Positions 16,646 through 25,368 of a DNA stretch of 48,401 nucleotides are shown here, piece after piece. The notes beneath the pieces were generated by a model. The model saw only the letters and a list, made by a program, of their open reading frames with translations, had not been told where the DNA came from and ran no database searches. Made by a program: the position numbers and the translations under genes. This stretch comes from Flammeovirgaceae bacterium (lineage in GTDB: Bacteria; Bacteroidota; Bacteroidia; Cytophagales; Cyclobacteriaceae), in contig JAHEKQ010000016.1 in the NCBI GenBank assembly GCA_024638265.1, forward strand, positions 1 through 48,401. The letters are read 5' to 3'. How positions within the stretch are numbered: position 1 is the stretch's first letter; each line of letters starts with the position of its first letter.

Positions 16646-18385
16646 TTAGTGGAATTCACTGTAGGACTCTTCCTTTTTATCCATAGAGGGATACCGAATA
16701 CTCTCAGTAAGTTCACGTACTTCATGGGGTGGTGCTGATGTAAAGGCCCGAACGGTGAGAGCCACTGCAAAATTAATGATCATCCCCAGCGTCCCTATTC
16801 CTTCTGGGCTGATCCCAAACCAATAATCCTCGGGGTGTCCCGGACCACCCAGGGCAGGTTTAAAATACCAGATATAGACCGATGTGAAGAGGATCCCCGT
16901 AATCATGCCTGCAATAGCCCCTTGTTTATTCATGCCCTTGTAAAAAATACCCATTACAATAGCCGGAAAAAATGAACTGGCTGCCAGACCAAAGGCGAGT
17001 GCCACTACCTGGGCTACAAATCCGGGTGGATTTATCCCGGCCCATCCTGCAATTATGACTGCGAACGCAATCGCTATTCTCGCTGCCCTCAATTCGCCCT
17101 TTTCGGAGATATTTGGCATCAAGTTATTTTTTAACAGATCATGTGAAATCGAAGTGCTGATCACCAGAAGCAGTCCGGCTGCAGTTGATAAGGCTGCAGC
17201 AAGCCCTCCTGCCACTACCAGTGCTATCACCCAACTTGGCAATCCCGCAATCTCCGGATTTGCCAGGACCATGATATCATTATCAACACTCAGCTCGTTG
17301 CCTGACCAACCATTATTTTCGGCAGTCTCGGAAAACTCCTGGTTCAGGTCGTTATAATACTGGACACGTCCGTCCCCGTTTTTGTCTTCAAATCTCAGTA
17401 ACCCGGTAGTCTGCCAATTATCAAACCATGGTGGTAAATCTGAAATCTCGCGGTTATTCACCGTTTCAAGGAGATTGGTCCTGGCAAAAGCCGCTACAGC
17501 AGGGGCAGTTGTGTAGAGGATAGCGATGAAAAACAATGCATAGCCCGCAGATATCCTGGCATCCTTTACCTTGGGAACAGTAAAAAACCTCACGATCACA
17601 TGGGGAAGCCCCGCTGTGCCCAGCATCAGGGCGGCAGTGATAAAGAATACATCAATTTTGGGTTTAACTCCCGAAGTATATTCCGCAAAGCCCAGTTCCC
17701 CGTGCAATTGATTCAGTTTGTCCAGTAGATAAATATTTTCTGCTGTTTTTCCTCCGAATCCCACTTGGGGTACGGGATTGTCCACTAACAGGATTGAAAT
17801 GAATATGGCGGGCACCAGGAAGGCAAAAATCAGTACGCAATATTGAACTACCTGGGTATAGGTGATTCCCTTCATCCCTCCCAATACTGCATAAATAAAT
17901 ACGATGCCCACTCCAATAATGACCCCGGTGGCAAGATCAACTTCAAGGAATCGGCTGAACGCAATACCCACTCCCTTCATTTGCCCCACTACATAGGTGA
18001 AAGAAACAAAAAGTGCACATACAACAGCCACAAGCCTTGCCGTTTGGCTGTAATAACGTTCACCTATAAAATCCGGGACTGTAAATTTCCCGAATTTCCT
18101 CAGGTAAGGTGCTAGAAGCAGTGCGAGTAGTACATAACCCCCGGTCCATCCCATCAGGTATTGTGCTCCATCATATCCCATAAAGGAGATCAGGCCGGCC
18201 ATTGAAATAAATGAGGCTGCAGACATCCAGTCAGCAGCAGTGGCCATTCCATTGGCGAGAGGTGATACTCCTCCTCCGGCCACGTAGAAATCGCGTGTTG
18301 AACCCACTCGCGACCAAATAGCTACCCCTATGTAAAGCGCAAAAGTGATCCCCACGATCAAGAAAGTCCATGCCTGGATATCCAT
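16646..18385 (-). CDS. Sodium:solute symporter, large subunit (SSS family)
   Basis: A 579-residue inner-membrane transporter with about 13 helices, of the ActP-like branch of the solute:sodium symporters that works with a small DUF4212 subunit (VC_2705 type). Seen in the sequence: YVAGGGVSPLANGMATAADWMSAASF (about 34-58), FGKFTVPDFIGERY, and late helices with AGGLAAALSTAAGLLLVISTSISHDL. The likely substrate is a small carboxylate such as acetate, but this is inference. A hydrophilic loop in the middle contains DKNGDGRVQYYND, which looks like a calcium-binding EF-hand loop. The start overlaps the small-subunit stop in TAATG. The C-terminus is cytoplasmic and charged. Confidence 0.9.
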   Translation of the reverse strand: MDIQAWTFLIVGITFALYIGVAIWSRVGSTRDFYVAGGGVSPLANGMATAADWMSAASFISMAGLISFMGYDGAQYLMGWTGGYVLLALLLAPYLRKFGKFTVPDFIGERYYSQTARLVAVVCALFVSFTYVVGQMKGVGIAFSRFLEVDLATGVIIGVGIVFIYAVLGGMKGITYTQVVQYCVLIFAFLVPAIFISILLVDNPVPQVGFGGKTAENIYLLDKLNQLHGELGFAEYTSGVKPKIDVFFITAALMLGTAGLPHVIVRFFTVPKVKDARISAGYALFFIAILYTTAPAVAAFARTNLLETVNNREISDLPPWFDNWQTTGLLRFEDKNGDGRVQYYNDLNQEFSETAENNGWSGNELSVDNDIMVLANPEIAGLPSWVIALVVAGGLAAALSTAAGLLLVISTSISHDLLKNNLMPNISEKGELRAARIAIAFAVIIAGWAGINPPGFVAQVVALAFGLAASSFFPAIVMGIFYKGMNKQGAIAGMITGILFTSVYIWYFKPALGGPGHPEDYWFGISPEGIGTLGMIINFAVALTVRAFTSAPPHEVRELTESIRYPSMDKKEESYSEFH

Positions 18386-18645
18386 TATTCTTCTTGTTGA
18401 TACTTTTTATCCAGCCGGTTCATCAACCAGACATAAATGAAAATCAGGATCACAAAGACATAAATTGACCCTTGTTGGGCAAACCAGAATCCCAACGGAA
18501 ACCCGCCGATCTTAACCTGATTCAGTGGTTCCACCAGCAGTATTCCCAATCCGTAGGATGTAAAAAACCAGACACTTAACAGTATTGCCAGATATTTGAG
18601 GTTGGTCCTCCAATATCCCTTCCTTGACAATCGTTCGTCGGCCAT
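18385..18645 (-). CDS. Sodium/substrate symporter small subunit (DUF4212)
   Basis: An 86-residue membrane protein with two helices: LAILLSVWFFTSYGLGILL and FWFAQQGSIYVFVILIFIYVWLMNRLDKKY. This is the pattern of DUF4212 proteins that pair with VC_2705-type sodium/solute symporters, encoded immediately upstream of the large subunit as here (TAATG junction). I start at the ATG at 18645 (MADERLSRKGYW); a TTG at 18660 would add five residues. The hflX stop lies about 20 bases upstream, so the two subunit genes are probably expressed from the hflX transcript. Confidence 0.88.
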   Translation of the reverse strand: MADERLSRKGYWRTNLKYLAILLSVWFFTSYGLGILLVEPLNQVKIGGFPLGFWFAQQGSIYVFVILIFIYVWLMNRLDKKYQQEE

Positions 18646-18664
18646 CCGGGAAGTTAGCAATTAA

Positions 18665-19801
18665 TCAATAAATCTCAGGCCTGAGATAATTGGGATAAAT
18701 CCTGTAATGCTCCCGTTCGACCATTTTCATGAGTTTGGTCTTGAACTCATCTATATTGATCTTTTTACCCGCTGAAATGCAGACCTGGCTATCATCATTC
18801 CCCACATGGGGTATGTCTTCCCTGTCAACCTTATCTGACTTATTATATACGAGCAGCACCGGCTTTCCAGAAGCTTCAAGGTCTTTGAGTGTTTCATCAA
18901 CAACTTCCATTTGGGAATTATGATTGGGATGACTCAGGTCTACTACATGAATCAGGATATCAGCCTCAATGATCTCGTCAAGAGTAGACTTGAAAGATTC
19001 TATAAGGTGGTGCGGCAACTTCCTTATGAATCCCACAGTATCGCTCAGCAGAAAGGGAATTCCATCATAATATACCTTCCTGACAGTAGAATCGACCGTG
19101 GCAAAAAGTTTATCCTCTGCTTTCACTGAAGATTTTGACATCAGGTTCATAAGGGTGCTCTTTCCAACGTTCGTATACCCAACTAATGAAACACGAACAA
19201 TTCCACCCCTTGACTTCCGCTGGGTCTTCATTTGTTTATCAATTTTCTCAAGCTTGGTTTTGAGCTTGGCAATCTGATCCCTGAGTATACGACGGTCTGT
19301 CTCAATTTCCTTTTCCCCGGCACCTCCCCTTGTCCCGGTACCTCCCCTCTGTCTTTCCAGGTGAGTCCACATCCGGGTAAGCCGCGGCAGCAAGTATTGA
19401 TACCTTGCCAACTCAACTTGCGCCTTTGCTCGCGAGGTTTTTGCCCTTACAAGAAAGATATCGAGAATAAGCAGGCTCCTGTCATAAATTCTGCAGTTAA
19501 AGGCCTTTTCAAGATTTTTTAATTGGGAAGGGGAAAGATCATCATCAAATATGACCACATCAGCCCCTGAAGCCTGTACATATTCATTGATTTCCTCTAC
19601 TTTACCTTTGCCAATGTAAGTTTTAGGGTGGGGGTTTGACATTCTTTGCAGGAACCTCTTCTCTTCTTTTAGGCCGAGTGTCCTGGCAAGAAAGCTGAGC
19701 TCAGCCATATGTTCCAATGCAATTTCTTTATCCAAAGTGTCTTTATAAACACCAATAAGGACAGTTTTTTCGCCTTTTTGTAAATTTTTTTCTTCAAACA
19801 C
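18665..19801 (-). CDS. hflX: Ribosome-associated GTPase HflX
   Basis: A 378-residue GTPase that binds the 50S subunit and in E. coli splits stalled ribosomes after stress. The N-terminal HflX domain is seen in NPHPKTYIGKGKVEEI and the conserved KTSRAKAQVELARYQYLLPRL linker, followed by a glycine-rich loop (RGGTGTRGGAGEKEIETD). GTPase motifs are G1 GYTNVGKST, G3 DTVGFI and G4 NKSD. The start is a GTG at 19801, giving MFEEKNLQKG; there is no better ATG before the conserved sequence. It heads a minus-strand unit with the two symporter subunit genes. The usual bacterial neighbour hfq is absent, as expected for this phylum. Confidence 0.96.
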   Translation of the reverse strand: MFEEKNLQKGEKTVLIGVYKDTLDKEIALEHMAELSFLARTLGLKEEKRFLQRMSNPHPKTYIGKGKVEEINEYVQASGADVVIFDDDLSPSQLKNLEKAFNCRIYDRSLLILDIFLVRAKTSRAKAQVELARYQYLLPRLTRMWTHLERQRGGTGTRGGAGEKEIETDRRILRDQIAKLKTKLEKIDKQMKTQRKSRGGIVRVSLVGYTNVGKSTLMNLMSKSSVKAEDKLFATVDSTVRKVYYDGIPFLLSDTVGFIRKLPHHLIESFKSTLDEIIEADILIHVVDLSHPNHNSQMEVVDETLKDLEASGKPVLLVYNKSDKVDREDIPHVGNDDSQVCISAGKKINIDEFKTKLMKMVEREHYRIYPNYLRPEIY

Positions 19802-19917
19802 TTAAATGGGAACTTATTAAATTCAAATATTATTGGTTACTTTGGGGATAATTCCCGAATCAATAAACAATCAACCATCACAAATAATTTTTTACATTTT
19901 CGGGATGTAATAAAATC

Positions 19918-21018
19918 ATGAAAATCGCAATAGTTCTAAACACCTCCTGGAATATTTACAATTTCAGGAAAGGTCTTATAAAAAGCTTTATAAATGAAGG
20001 CCATGAGGTCGTTGCTATTGCACCCAAAGATAACTATTCCGATAAGTTGATTGAAATGGGTTGCGACTACCATCCTATCAGTATGGATAGCCGTGGAATT
20101 AACCCGATAAAAGACCTCTCACTGATTTTCGAATTGTTGAGGTTATATAAGAGGACTAAACCGGATGTAATTCTACATTTCACTGTAAAGCCCAATATAT
20201 ATGGGACCCTGGCTGCAGCTTTGCTGAGGAAGCCCGTGATCAACAACGTATGTGGTCTTGGCACAGCATTTATTAAAAAGGGATTCGTAACCCGAATAGT
20301 CAGTTTATTGTATAAAATCAGTTTTAGATTTTCCAACAAGGTATTTTTTCAGAACTGGGAGGATTGCACCCTCTTTGAGAAAAGCGGTATAGTTGATCCT
20401 GAAAAAACAGATATCATTCCGGGGTCGGGAATAGATATCGCCCAATTCAACCCCGTGTCTTCAAAAACCAATCAGCCCTTTACCTTCTTGCTTGTTTCAA
20501 GAATTATCAGGGATAAGGGTATCTATGAATACATTGCTGCAATTAAACTTTTGAGGCAAAAATACCCCGAATTAAGGTTTCAACTACTCGGACAAAAGGA
20601 TCCTTGTCATAAACATGGTATTCCCCCAGAGATGGTCGACCAATGGGCTGAAGCAGGAATTATTGAATACCTGGGTACGACTGACGACGTAAAAAGAGTG
20701 ATTGGTGAATCAGATTGCGTGGTGCTTCCCAGTTACCGCGAAGGGACGCCCCGGACCCTTCTCGAAGCGGCAAGCATGGAAAAACCTTTAATAACAACCA
20801 ATACTCCCGGATGTAACTCGGTGGTAGTAGATGGCAAAAATGGATTGCTCTGCTCCAAAAAAGACCCACAAGACCTGGCACGGGCATTTGAAGAAATGTA
20901 CCTTCTTCCAAAAGACCAAAGAGATCAAATGGGAATAAACGGCCGTAAGAGAATGGAAGAAAATTTCGATGAACGTTTCGTTATCGATGGCTACAGAAAA
21001 GCCCTGAAATCCATTTAG
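19918..21018 (+). CDS. Glycosyltransferase family 4 protein
   Basis: A 366-residue retaining GT-B glycosyltransferase. The N-terminal Rossmann domain opens KIAIVLNTSWNIYNFRKGL, with FTVKPNIYGTLAA further on. The C-terminal donor domain shows VSRIIRDKGIYEYIAA and the GT4 glutamate region PSYREGTPRTLLEAASMEKPLITTNTPG. It probably adds a sugar to a lipid-linked precursor of an exopolysaccharide or capsule, since it precedes rfbC and the Wza/Wzc-like genes. It is separated from rfbC by 42 bases. A TACATTTT box at 19893-19900 is a weak promoter candidate. Donor and acceptor cannot be predicted. Confidence 0.9.
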   Translation: MKIAIVLNTSWNIYNFRKGLIKSFINEGHEVVAIAPKDNYSDKLIEMGCDYHPISMDSRGINPIKDLSLIFELLRLYKRTKPDVILHFTVKPNIYGTLAAALLRKPVINNVCGLGTAFIKKGFVTRIVSLLYKISFRFSNKVFFQNWEDCTLFEKSGIVDPEKTDIIPGSGIDIAQFNPVSSKTNQPFTFLLVSRIIRDKGIYEYIAAIKLLRQKYPELRFQLLGQKDPCHKHGIPPEMVDQWAEAGIIEYLGTTDDVKRVIGESDCVVLPSYREGTPRTLLEAASMEKPLITTNTPGCNSVVVDGKNGLLCSKKDPQDLARAFEEMYLLPKDQRDQMGINGRKRMEENFDERFVIDGYRKALKSI

Positions 21019-21048
21019 GGACTTTCTTCCTTATCAACTTACAATCTT

Positions 21049-21056
21049 TATTTTTG
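21049..21056 (+). promoter_or_regulatory. Candidate -7 box just before rfbC
   Basis: TATTTTTG matches TAnnTTTG perfectly and lies four bases before the rfbC ATG. If used, the rfbC transcript would be leaderless. No -33 TTTG is seen at the right distance, so this may be a chance match. Confidence 0.2.
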
Positions 21057-21060
21057 TGCA

Positions 21061-21600
21061 ATGCAATTAACGACCACTGCGATTGATGGTTTAGTGGAAC
21101 TCCAGCCAGATGTTTTTAAAGATGACCGGGGATATTTCTTTGAGGAATTTCACGAGAGGAGTCTTGAGAAACTAGGATTGAATTTTAAATGTGTCCAGGC
21201 AAATCAATCCTTCTCCAAAAAGAATGTCATAAGAGGTTTACATCTCCAGGTGGCACCCCATGAACAAGCCAAGTATGTAAGGGTGATATCTGGGGAGGTA
21301 TTGGATATTGTTGTGGATTTACGCCCTGGTTCGCCAACGTATGGAAAGCACCATAAGTGCATTCTCAGTGATCAAAATGGTAAAATCCTCATTGTACCCC
21401 GCGGCTTTGCACATGGTTTTTCTGCCTTGACTGATACGGTCTTTCATTATATGTGTGATAACTTCTACAACCGGGAGCACGAAAAGGGTATACGGTGGGA
21501 TGATCCTGAATTGGGGATCGATTGGGAAATTAAAGACCCTATTATTTCTGAAAAAGATAGGATATTGCCTACTTTTAAAGATTTTCGGGAAGGAAAATGA
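21061..21600 (+). CDS. rfbC: dTDP-4-dehydrorhamnose 3,5-epimerase
   Basis: A 179-residue cupin enzyme that epimerises dTDP-4-keto-6-deoxyglucose at C3 and C5 in dTDP-L-rhamnose synthesis. Motifs: DDRGYFFEEFHE substrate loop, RGLHLQ with the catalytic histidine, VRVISGEVLDIVVDLR, VPRGFAHGFSAL, and the C-terminal HEKGIRWDDPELGIDW. Normal length for RfbC. The other rhamnose genes (rfbA, rfbB, rfbD) are not in the window, so they must be elsewhere or the sugar made may differ. The stop overlaps the polysaccharide-export gene start in ATGA. It is the first of five overlapping genes in the export cassette. Confidence 0.95.
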   Translation: MQLTTTAIDGLVELQPDVFKDDRGYFFEEFHERSLEKLGLNFKCVQANQSFSKKNVIRGLHLQVAPHEQAKYVRVISGEVLDIVVDLRPGSPTYGKHHKCILSDQNGKILIVPRGFAHGFSALTDTVFHYMCDNFYNREHEKGIRWDDPELGIDWEIKDPIISEKDRILPTFKDFREGK

Positions 21601-22334
21601 GAGAAGTAACATTTCTATTAGTCATAGTAATAATTTCTGGGTGTGCCGTATCCAGGGAACACATCTTATTTGATACTTCTGAAAATGGAATCGAATCGGC
21701 AGTTCGAACTGCAGAAGCATCTTATGTAATCAGGAAGTATGACCTACTTGAAGTTTTGATCGTAAGTAATGCCGGGGAAGTGCTTATCGACCCCGTATTT
21801 AGCGCGGCATCCGGAAGTGCCAACCCGGGAGAATATGAAGATTTTACCTACCGTGTAAATGATTCCGGACAAGTTAATCTTCCTATGGTTGGTGTGGTAG
21901 AGTTGGGTGGATTAACCATTGATCAGGCGGAGTCTAAAATCACCGAGCACTTCAGCTCAAAATATGATCAGCCTTACGTTCAGGTTCGGTTTAAGAATAA
22001 AAGAGCAGTAATCCTGACCTCGGGGCAAGGAAAGGTGATCCCACTTAATAATGAAGATGTCAGCCTGGCTGAAGCTATGGCCATGTCTGAGTTTGAGACT
22101 CCTGGGAATGCCACCAATATCAGGCTGCTCCGCAATGATGAACTGGTGGAGATAAACCTCAATGATATCAGCAATGCCTCCCTGGCCAATATCAGAATCC
22201 TTCCTGGAGATGTCATCTATGTAGAACCAATGCCTCCGGGATTCGGGGAAAAACTGAGAGATGTTTCACCAATAATCAGCCTGATTACGGCTCTGTCGTC
22301 AATTACGGCCCTAATAATTTCCGCGACCCGATGA
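21597..22334 (+). CDS. Polysaccharide export lipoprotein, Wza-like
   Basis: A 245-residue outer-membrane lipoprotein (lipobox VIIISGC near residue 16). It contains the polysaccharide-export domain (YVIRKYDLLEVLIV... YRVNDSGQVNLPMVGVVELGGLTIDQAESKI) followed by an SLBB-like beta-grasp segment and the C-terminal IRILPGDVIYVEP. It ends with a hydrophobic helix (IISLITALSSITALIISATR) that could cross the outer membrane as in Wza. It should form the exit channel for the polysaccharide, paired with the Wzc-like kinase encoded next, whose start overlaps in ATGA. Shorter than E. coli Wza, as is common in this phylum. Confidence 0.92.
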   Translation: MREVTFLLVIVIISGCAVSREHILFDTSENGIESAVRTAEASYVIRKYDLLEVLIVSNAGEVLIDPVFSAASGSANPGEYEDFTYRVNDSGQVNLPMVGVVELGGLTIDQAESKITEHFSSKYDQPYVQVRFKNKRAVILTSGQGKVIPLNNEDVSLAEAMAMSEFETPGNATNIRLLRNDELVEINLNDISNASLANIRILPGDVIYVEPMPPGFGEKLRDVSPIISLITALSSITALIISATR

Positions 22335-24625
22335 TAGGAAATGAAGGAAATAGGGATGTAATATTGGAAGGAGCGGAAAAGGTCAGCTTAAGAAAGATTC
22401 GCTGGTTGTTCAGCAAATACTGGATATGGTTGATCGCTATTTTATTTGCCACCAATACCCTGGCTTACCTGTACATTCGCTGGACAAAACCTGTTTACCA
22501 GGCTACCTCCGAAATTAAACTTGATGTGGAGTCCGATGCCACCGAATTTGGAATCGGCACCCTGATAGAAGATAAAAATTTGGGTATCCTTTCAGGGGAA
22601 ATTGAATTAATCAAATCAAGGCTGTTCTTTCAGAAGGTGCTGGATACATTGGACCTTTCTGTAAGCTATTATACCCAGGGCCGCATTCTAATGGAGGAGA
22701 AATACCCTTCTTCACCATTTGAAATTGAATACACCATTAATAACCCTTTTATTATTGACCAAAAAATATTTTTTGAATTCAAAAGCCCCGAAACCTTTGT
22801 CTTTTACCTAGAGAACCAATCTGAATCTGAAATTTACCACATTTCAGATCAGGTTGAGGATGAAAATCTTTCTTTTTCGGTCAATACAAACCCCAGCAAT
22901 ATTGATCTGACTCAACACAAGTTCGTGGTGATAATAAACAGCCGGGAATCACTTCAGGATTACCTTGATGCCAATCTTAATGTGAGTTTGCTGAACCTGA
23001 AGGCCAATACCCTAAAAATCTCTTTCTCTGATTATAACCCTGTAAAAGCGAGGGATATTGTCAATACGATCAACGAGATTTACATTAATTATACGCAAGA
23101 AGAGAAAAGCCGGGCGAACAGGAACAAAATTGACTGGATAAACCATCAGCTGGAGAATATAGAATCTGACTTATCTGAGTTCGAGAATTATTTCGAAGAT
23201 TTCACCATTGAGAACAGGACCAATGATCTCGATGCAGACCTTAAAACAACCGTCAGGCAAATTAACGTCCTGGACTCACAGCAATACGAGATCAGCCGCA
23301 GGATCAATATTGCAAGTGAGTTGATAAGCAAGGTCGACAGTAATACGATTCTCTCTCCCAGTCGATTGCTTCCTGAAGAGATCAATAACAATATCAGCAA
23401 TCTGAACAACCAGAGGATTGAAAGGGAAAGACTGGGGATATCCTACAAGGAATCTACTTTTACTATTCAATCAAAAGACAAGGAGATCAACACCATGGCT
23501 TCGGCAGTAAAGGAGCTTTTGGTTGAATACAATGAAAATTTGAATGTAACTCTGAAGAATACAGACGATAAGAAAAAGCAACTCGAGCGATCATTTACTC
23601 AAATCCCGGGGAAAACAACTGAATTCAACAAAAAACAGAGGTTCTACAAGCTCTACGAGGAGTTCTATCTCTCTCTAATGCAGAGTAAAGCTGAGTTTGA
23701 AATTGCCGTAGCCGGGATCACTCCTAATTTTACCGTACTTGAACCGGCTAAAATCTCGCCAACTCCCGTATCTCCGAATAAAATGGTCGTGCAATCCGGC
23801 GGGGTGATCTCCGGCGTAATCGCCTGCTTCTTCCTGATCACAGCCCTCTATGTAATTGAAGACAAGATTAATTCCGTGGAGGAAATGGAGGAGCTTCTCC
23901 CCTATCCGGTTATTGGGAACATTCCCCGTACACGTCATAAGAATTCGGATGGATCTCTCGTTAGTGACCAACATCCAAAATCGGGCGTGAGTGAGGCCTT
24001 GCGAACTACCCGAACCAATATACAGTTTATAGTGCCGGAGAATAAATCCCAGGTGCTTTCGATAAGTAGCAGTGTGGCGGGTGAAGGTAAATCTTTTATA
24101 GCGTCTAACATCTCTGCAATCCTCGCAGCCTCTAATAAAAAGGTATGCCTGATTGACCTCGATATGCGAAAACCAACCATACATACAACCTTTGGCAAAG
24201 GTGACAATGAAACGGGAATCAGTACGCTTTTGATTAATCAGACTTCCGTCGAAAATAGTATTGTGGAAAGTACATTATCCAATCTCCATTACATACCTTC
24301 CGGGCCTATTCCGCCAAATCCATCTGAATTAATCTCAAATGGCGGCTTCAGGGAGTTGATTAAGAAGCTGAAAAGCAGTTACGACTTCATTATTATGGAT
24401 ACCCCCCCTATTGGGCTCGTGACGGATGGGATACTCGCCATGAAGGAATCAGACCTCGCACTATTGGTTGTGAGATACGGTTATACTAGAAAGAAAGATG
24501 TGAAGTCTACATTGCGCAACCTGAAAATGGTAGATACCAAAATCGGTCTCATGTTTAACAGTCATGAAACAGGCGGTGACTACGGGTATACAAAAGGATA
24601 CTATACAGATAAAACATCCTCCTGA
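22331..24625 (+). CDS. Wzc-like polysaccharide co-polymerase with BY-kinase domain
   Basis: A 764-residue inner-membrane protein that regulates chain length and export of surface polysaccharide and autophosphorylates on tyrosine. The Wzz domain follows the first transmembrane helix (about 35-55, IWLIAILFATNTLAYLYI); a long periplasmic coiled coil continues to about 450; the second helix is GGVISGVIACFFLITALYVI. The cytoplasmic kinase has Walker A SSSVAGEGKSFIASN, Walker A' VCLIDLDMRKP and Walker B FIIMDTPPIGL. The C-terminal tyrosine cluster is short (DYGYTKGYYTDKTSS, four tyrosines). The cognate phosphatase gene follows at a TGATG junction. Confidence 0.94.
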   Translation: MIGNEGNRDVILEGAEKVSLRKIRWLFSKYWIWLIAILFATNTLAYLYIRWTKPVYQATSEIKLDVESDATEFGIGTLIEDKNLGILSGEIELIKSRLFFQKVLDTLDLSVSYYTQGRILMEEKYPSSPFEIEYTINNPFIIDQKIFFEFKSPETFVFYLENQSESEIYHISDQVEDENLSFSVNTNPSNIDLTQHKFVVIINSRESLQDYLDANLNVSLLNLKANTLKISFSDYNPVKARDIVNTINEIYINYTQEEKSRANRNKIDWINHQLENIESDLSEFENYFEDFTIENRTNDLDADLKTTVRQINVLDSQQYEISRRINIASELISKVDSNTILSPSRLLPEEINNNISNLNNQRIERERLGISYKESTFTIQSKDKEINTMASAVKELLVEYNENLNVTLKNTDDKKKQLERSFTQIPGKTTEFNKKQRFYKLYEEFYLSLMQSKAEFEIAVAGITPNFTVLEPAKISPTPVSPNKMVVQSGGVISGVIACFFLITALYVIEDKINSVEEMEELLPYPVIGNIPRTRHKNSDGSLVSDQHPKSGVSEALRTTRTNIQFIVPENKSQVLSISSSVAGEGKSFIASNISAILAASNKKVCLIDLDMRKPTIHTTFGKGDNETGISTLLINQTSVENSIVESTLSNLHYIPSGPIPPNPSELISNGGFRELIKKLKSSYDFIIMDTPPIGLVTDGILAMKESDLALLVVRYGYTRKKDVKSTLRNLKMVDTKIGLMFNSHETGGDYGYTKGYYTDKTSS

Positions 24626-25368
24626 TGGGAATATTCGATTTCCTGAAAAATACCTCATCCACTTCCCAACTTCCAATCCTTTTAACCGATGTACATTCCC
24701 ACCTGTTGCCGGGAATTGATGATGGCGCCAGGGATTTGAATGAGAGCATGTCCATGATTGAGGAATTCTATGAAATGGGTTACAGGAAGCTGATAACAAC
24801 TCCTCATATCATGCAGGATTACTATCCAAATACTCCAGAACTGATCAGGCAAAAACTCGATGAAACAAGAGGTGAGCTTGTGAAAAGAAAAATTGATATA
24901 ACCCTTGAGGCTGCCGCAGAATATTACCTGGATGAATTTTTCCTGGATAAACTGAAGAACAAGCAGGAATTGATGACATTTCACGATAACCATTTGCTAT
25001 TTGAAATGTCTTTCATGAGTGAAAGTCCATTCCTTAAAGAAGCTGTATTTCTTCTCAGATCGTCAGGGAAGATTCCGGTTCTTGCTCACGTGGAAAGGTA
25101 TTCCTATTACTTTAAGAATTTCCAGGATATAGAAGACCTCCTGGAGCGAGGATGTTTCCTCCAAATCAATATCAATTCACTGGGAGGTTATTATGGAAAA
25201 CCTTCACAATTGTTGGCACAACGGCTCATAGATAAAGAAATGGTCCATCTTCTGGGATCAGATTGTCACAATAGTCAGCACCTGGAAATAATTAGGAAGG
25301 TCAGACAGTCAAAATACTTTACAAAAGCAGTAAATTTGGCATTAATTAATCATAGCATAGAGCCTTAA
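24625..25368 (+). CDS. PHP-type tyrosine-protein phosphatase (CpsB/YwqE-like)
   Basis: A 247-residue metal-dependent phosphatase of the PHP superfamily, which removes phosphate from the tyrosine cluster of Wzc-like kinases. Metal ligands are visible in TDVHSHLLPGIDDGARDL (about 22-39), ITTPHIM, AHVERYSYY and LGSDCHNSQ. The family, CpsB in streptococci and YwqE in Bacillus, is normally encoded beside its kinase, and here the ATG overlaps the kinase stop (TGATG). The next gene begins at the stop (TAATG). This places kinase and phosphatase in a fixed ratio. The N-terminal MGIFDFLKN is usual for the Bacteroidota versions. Confidence 0.94.
   Translation: MGIFDFLKNTSSTSQLPILLTDVHSHLLPGIDDGARDLNESMSMIEEFYEMGYRKLITTPHIMQDYYPNTPELIRQKLDETRGELVKRKIDITLEAAAEYYLDEFFLDKLKNKQELMTFHDNHLLFEMSFMSESPFLKEAVFLLRSSGKIPVLAHVERYSYYFKNFQDIEDLLERGCFLQININSLGGYYGKPSQLLAQRLIDKEMVHLLGSDCHNSQHLEIIRKVRQSKYFTKAVNLALINHSIEP

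Noticed and set aside
23675-24184. A 169-codon minus-strand frame within the Wzc-like kinase gene
   Set aside because: Antisense shadow; the kinase motifs on the plus strand cover the same bases.
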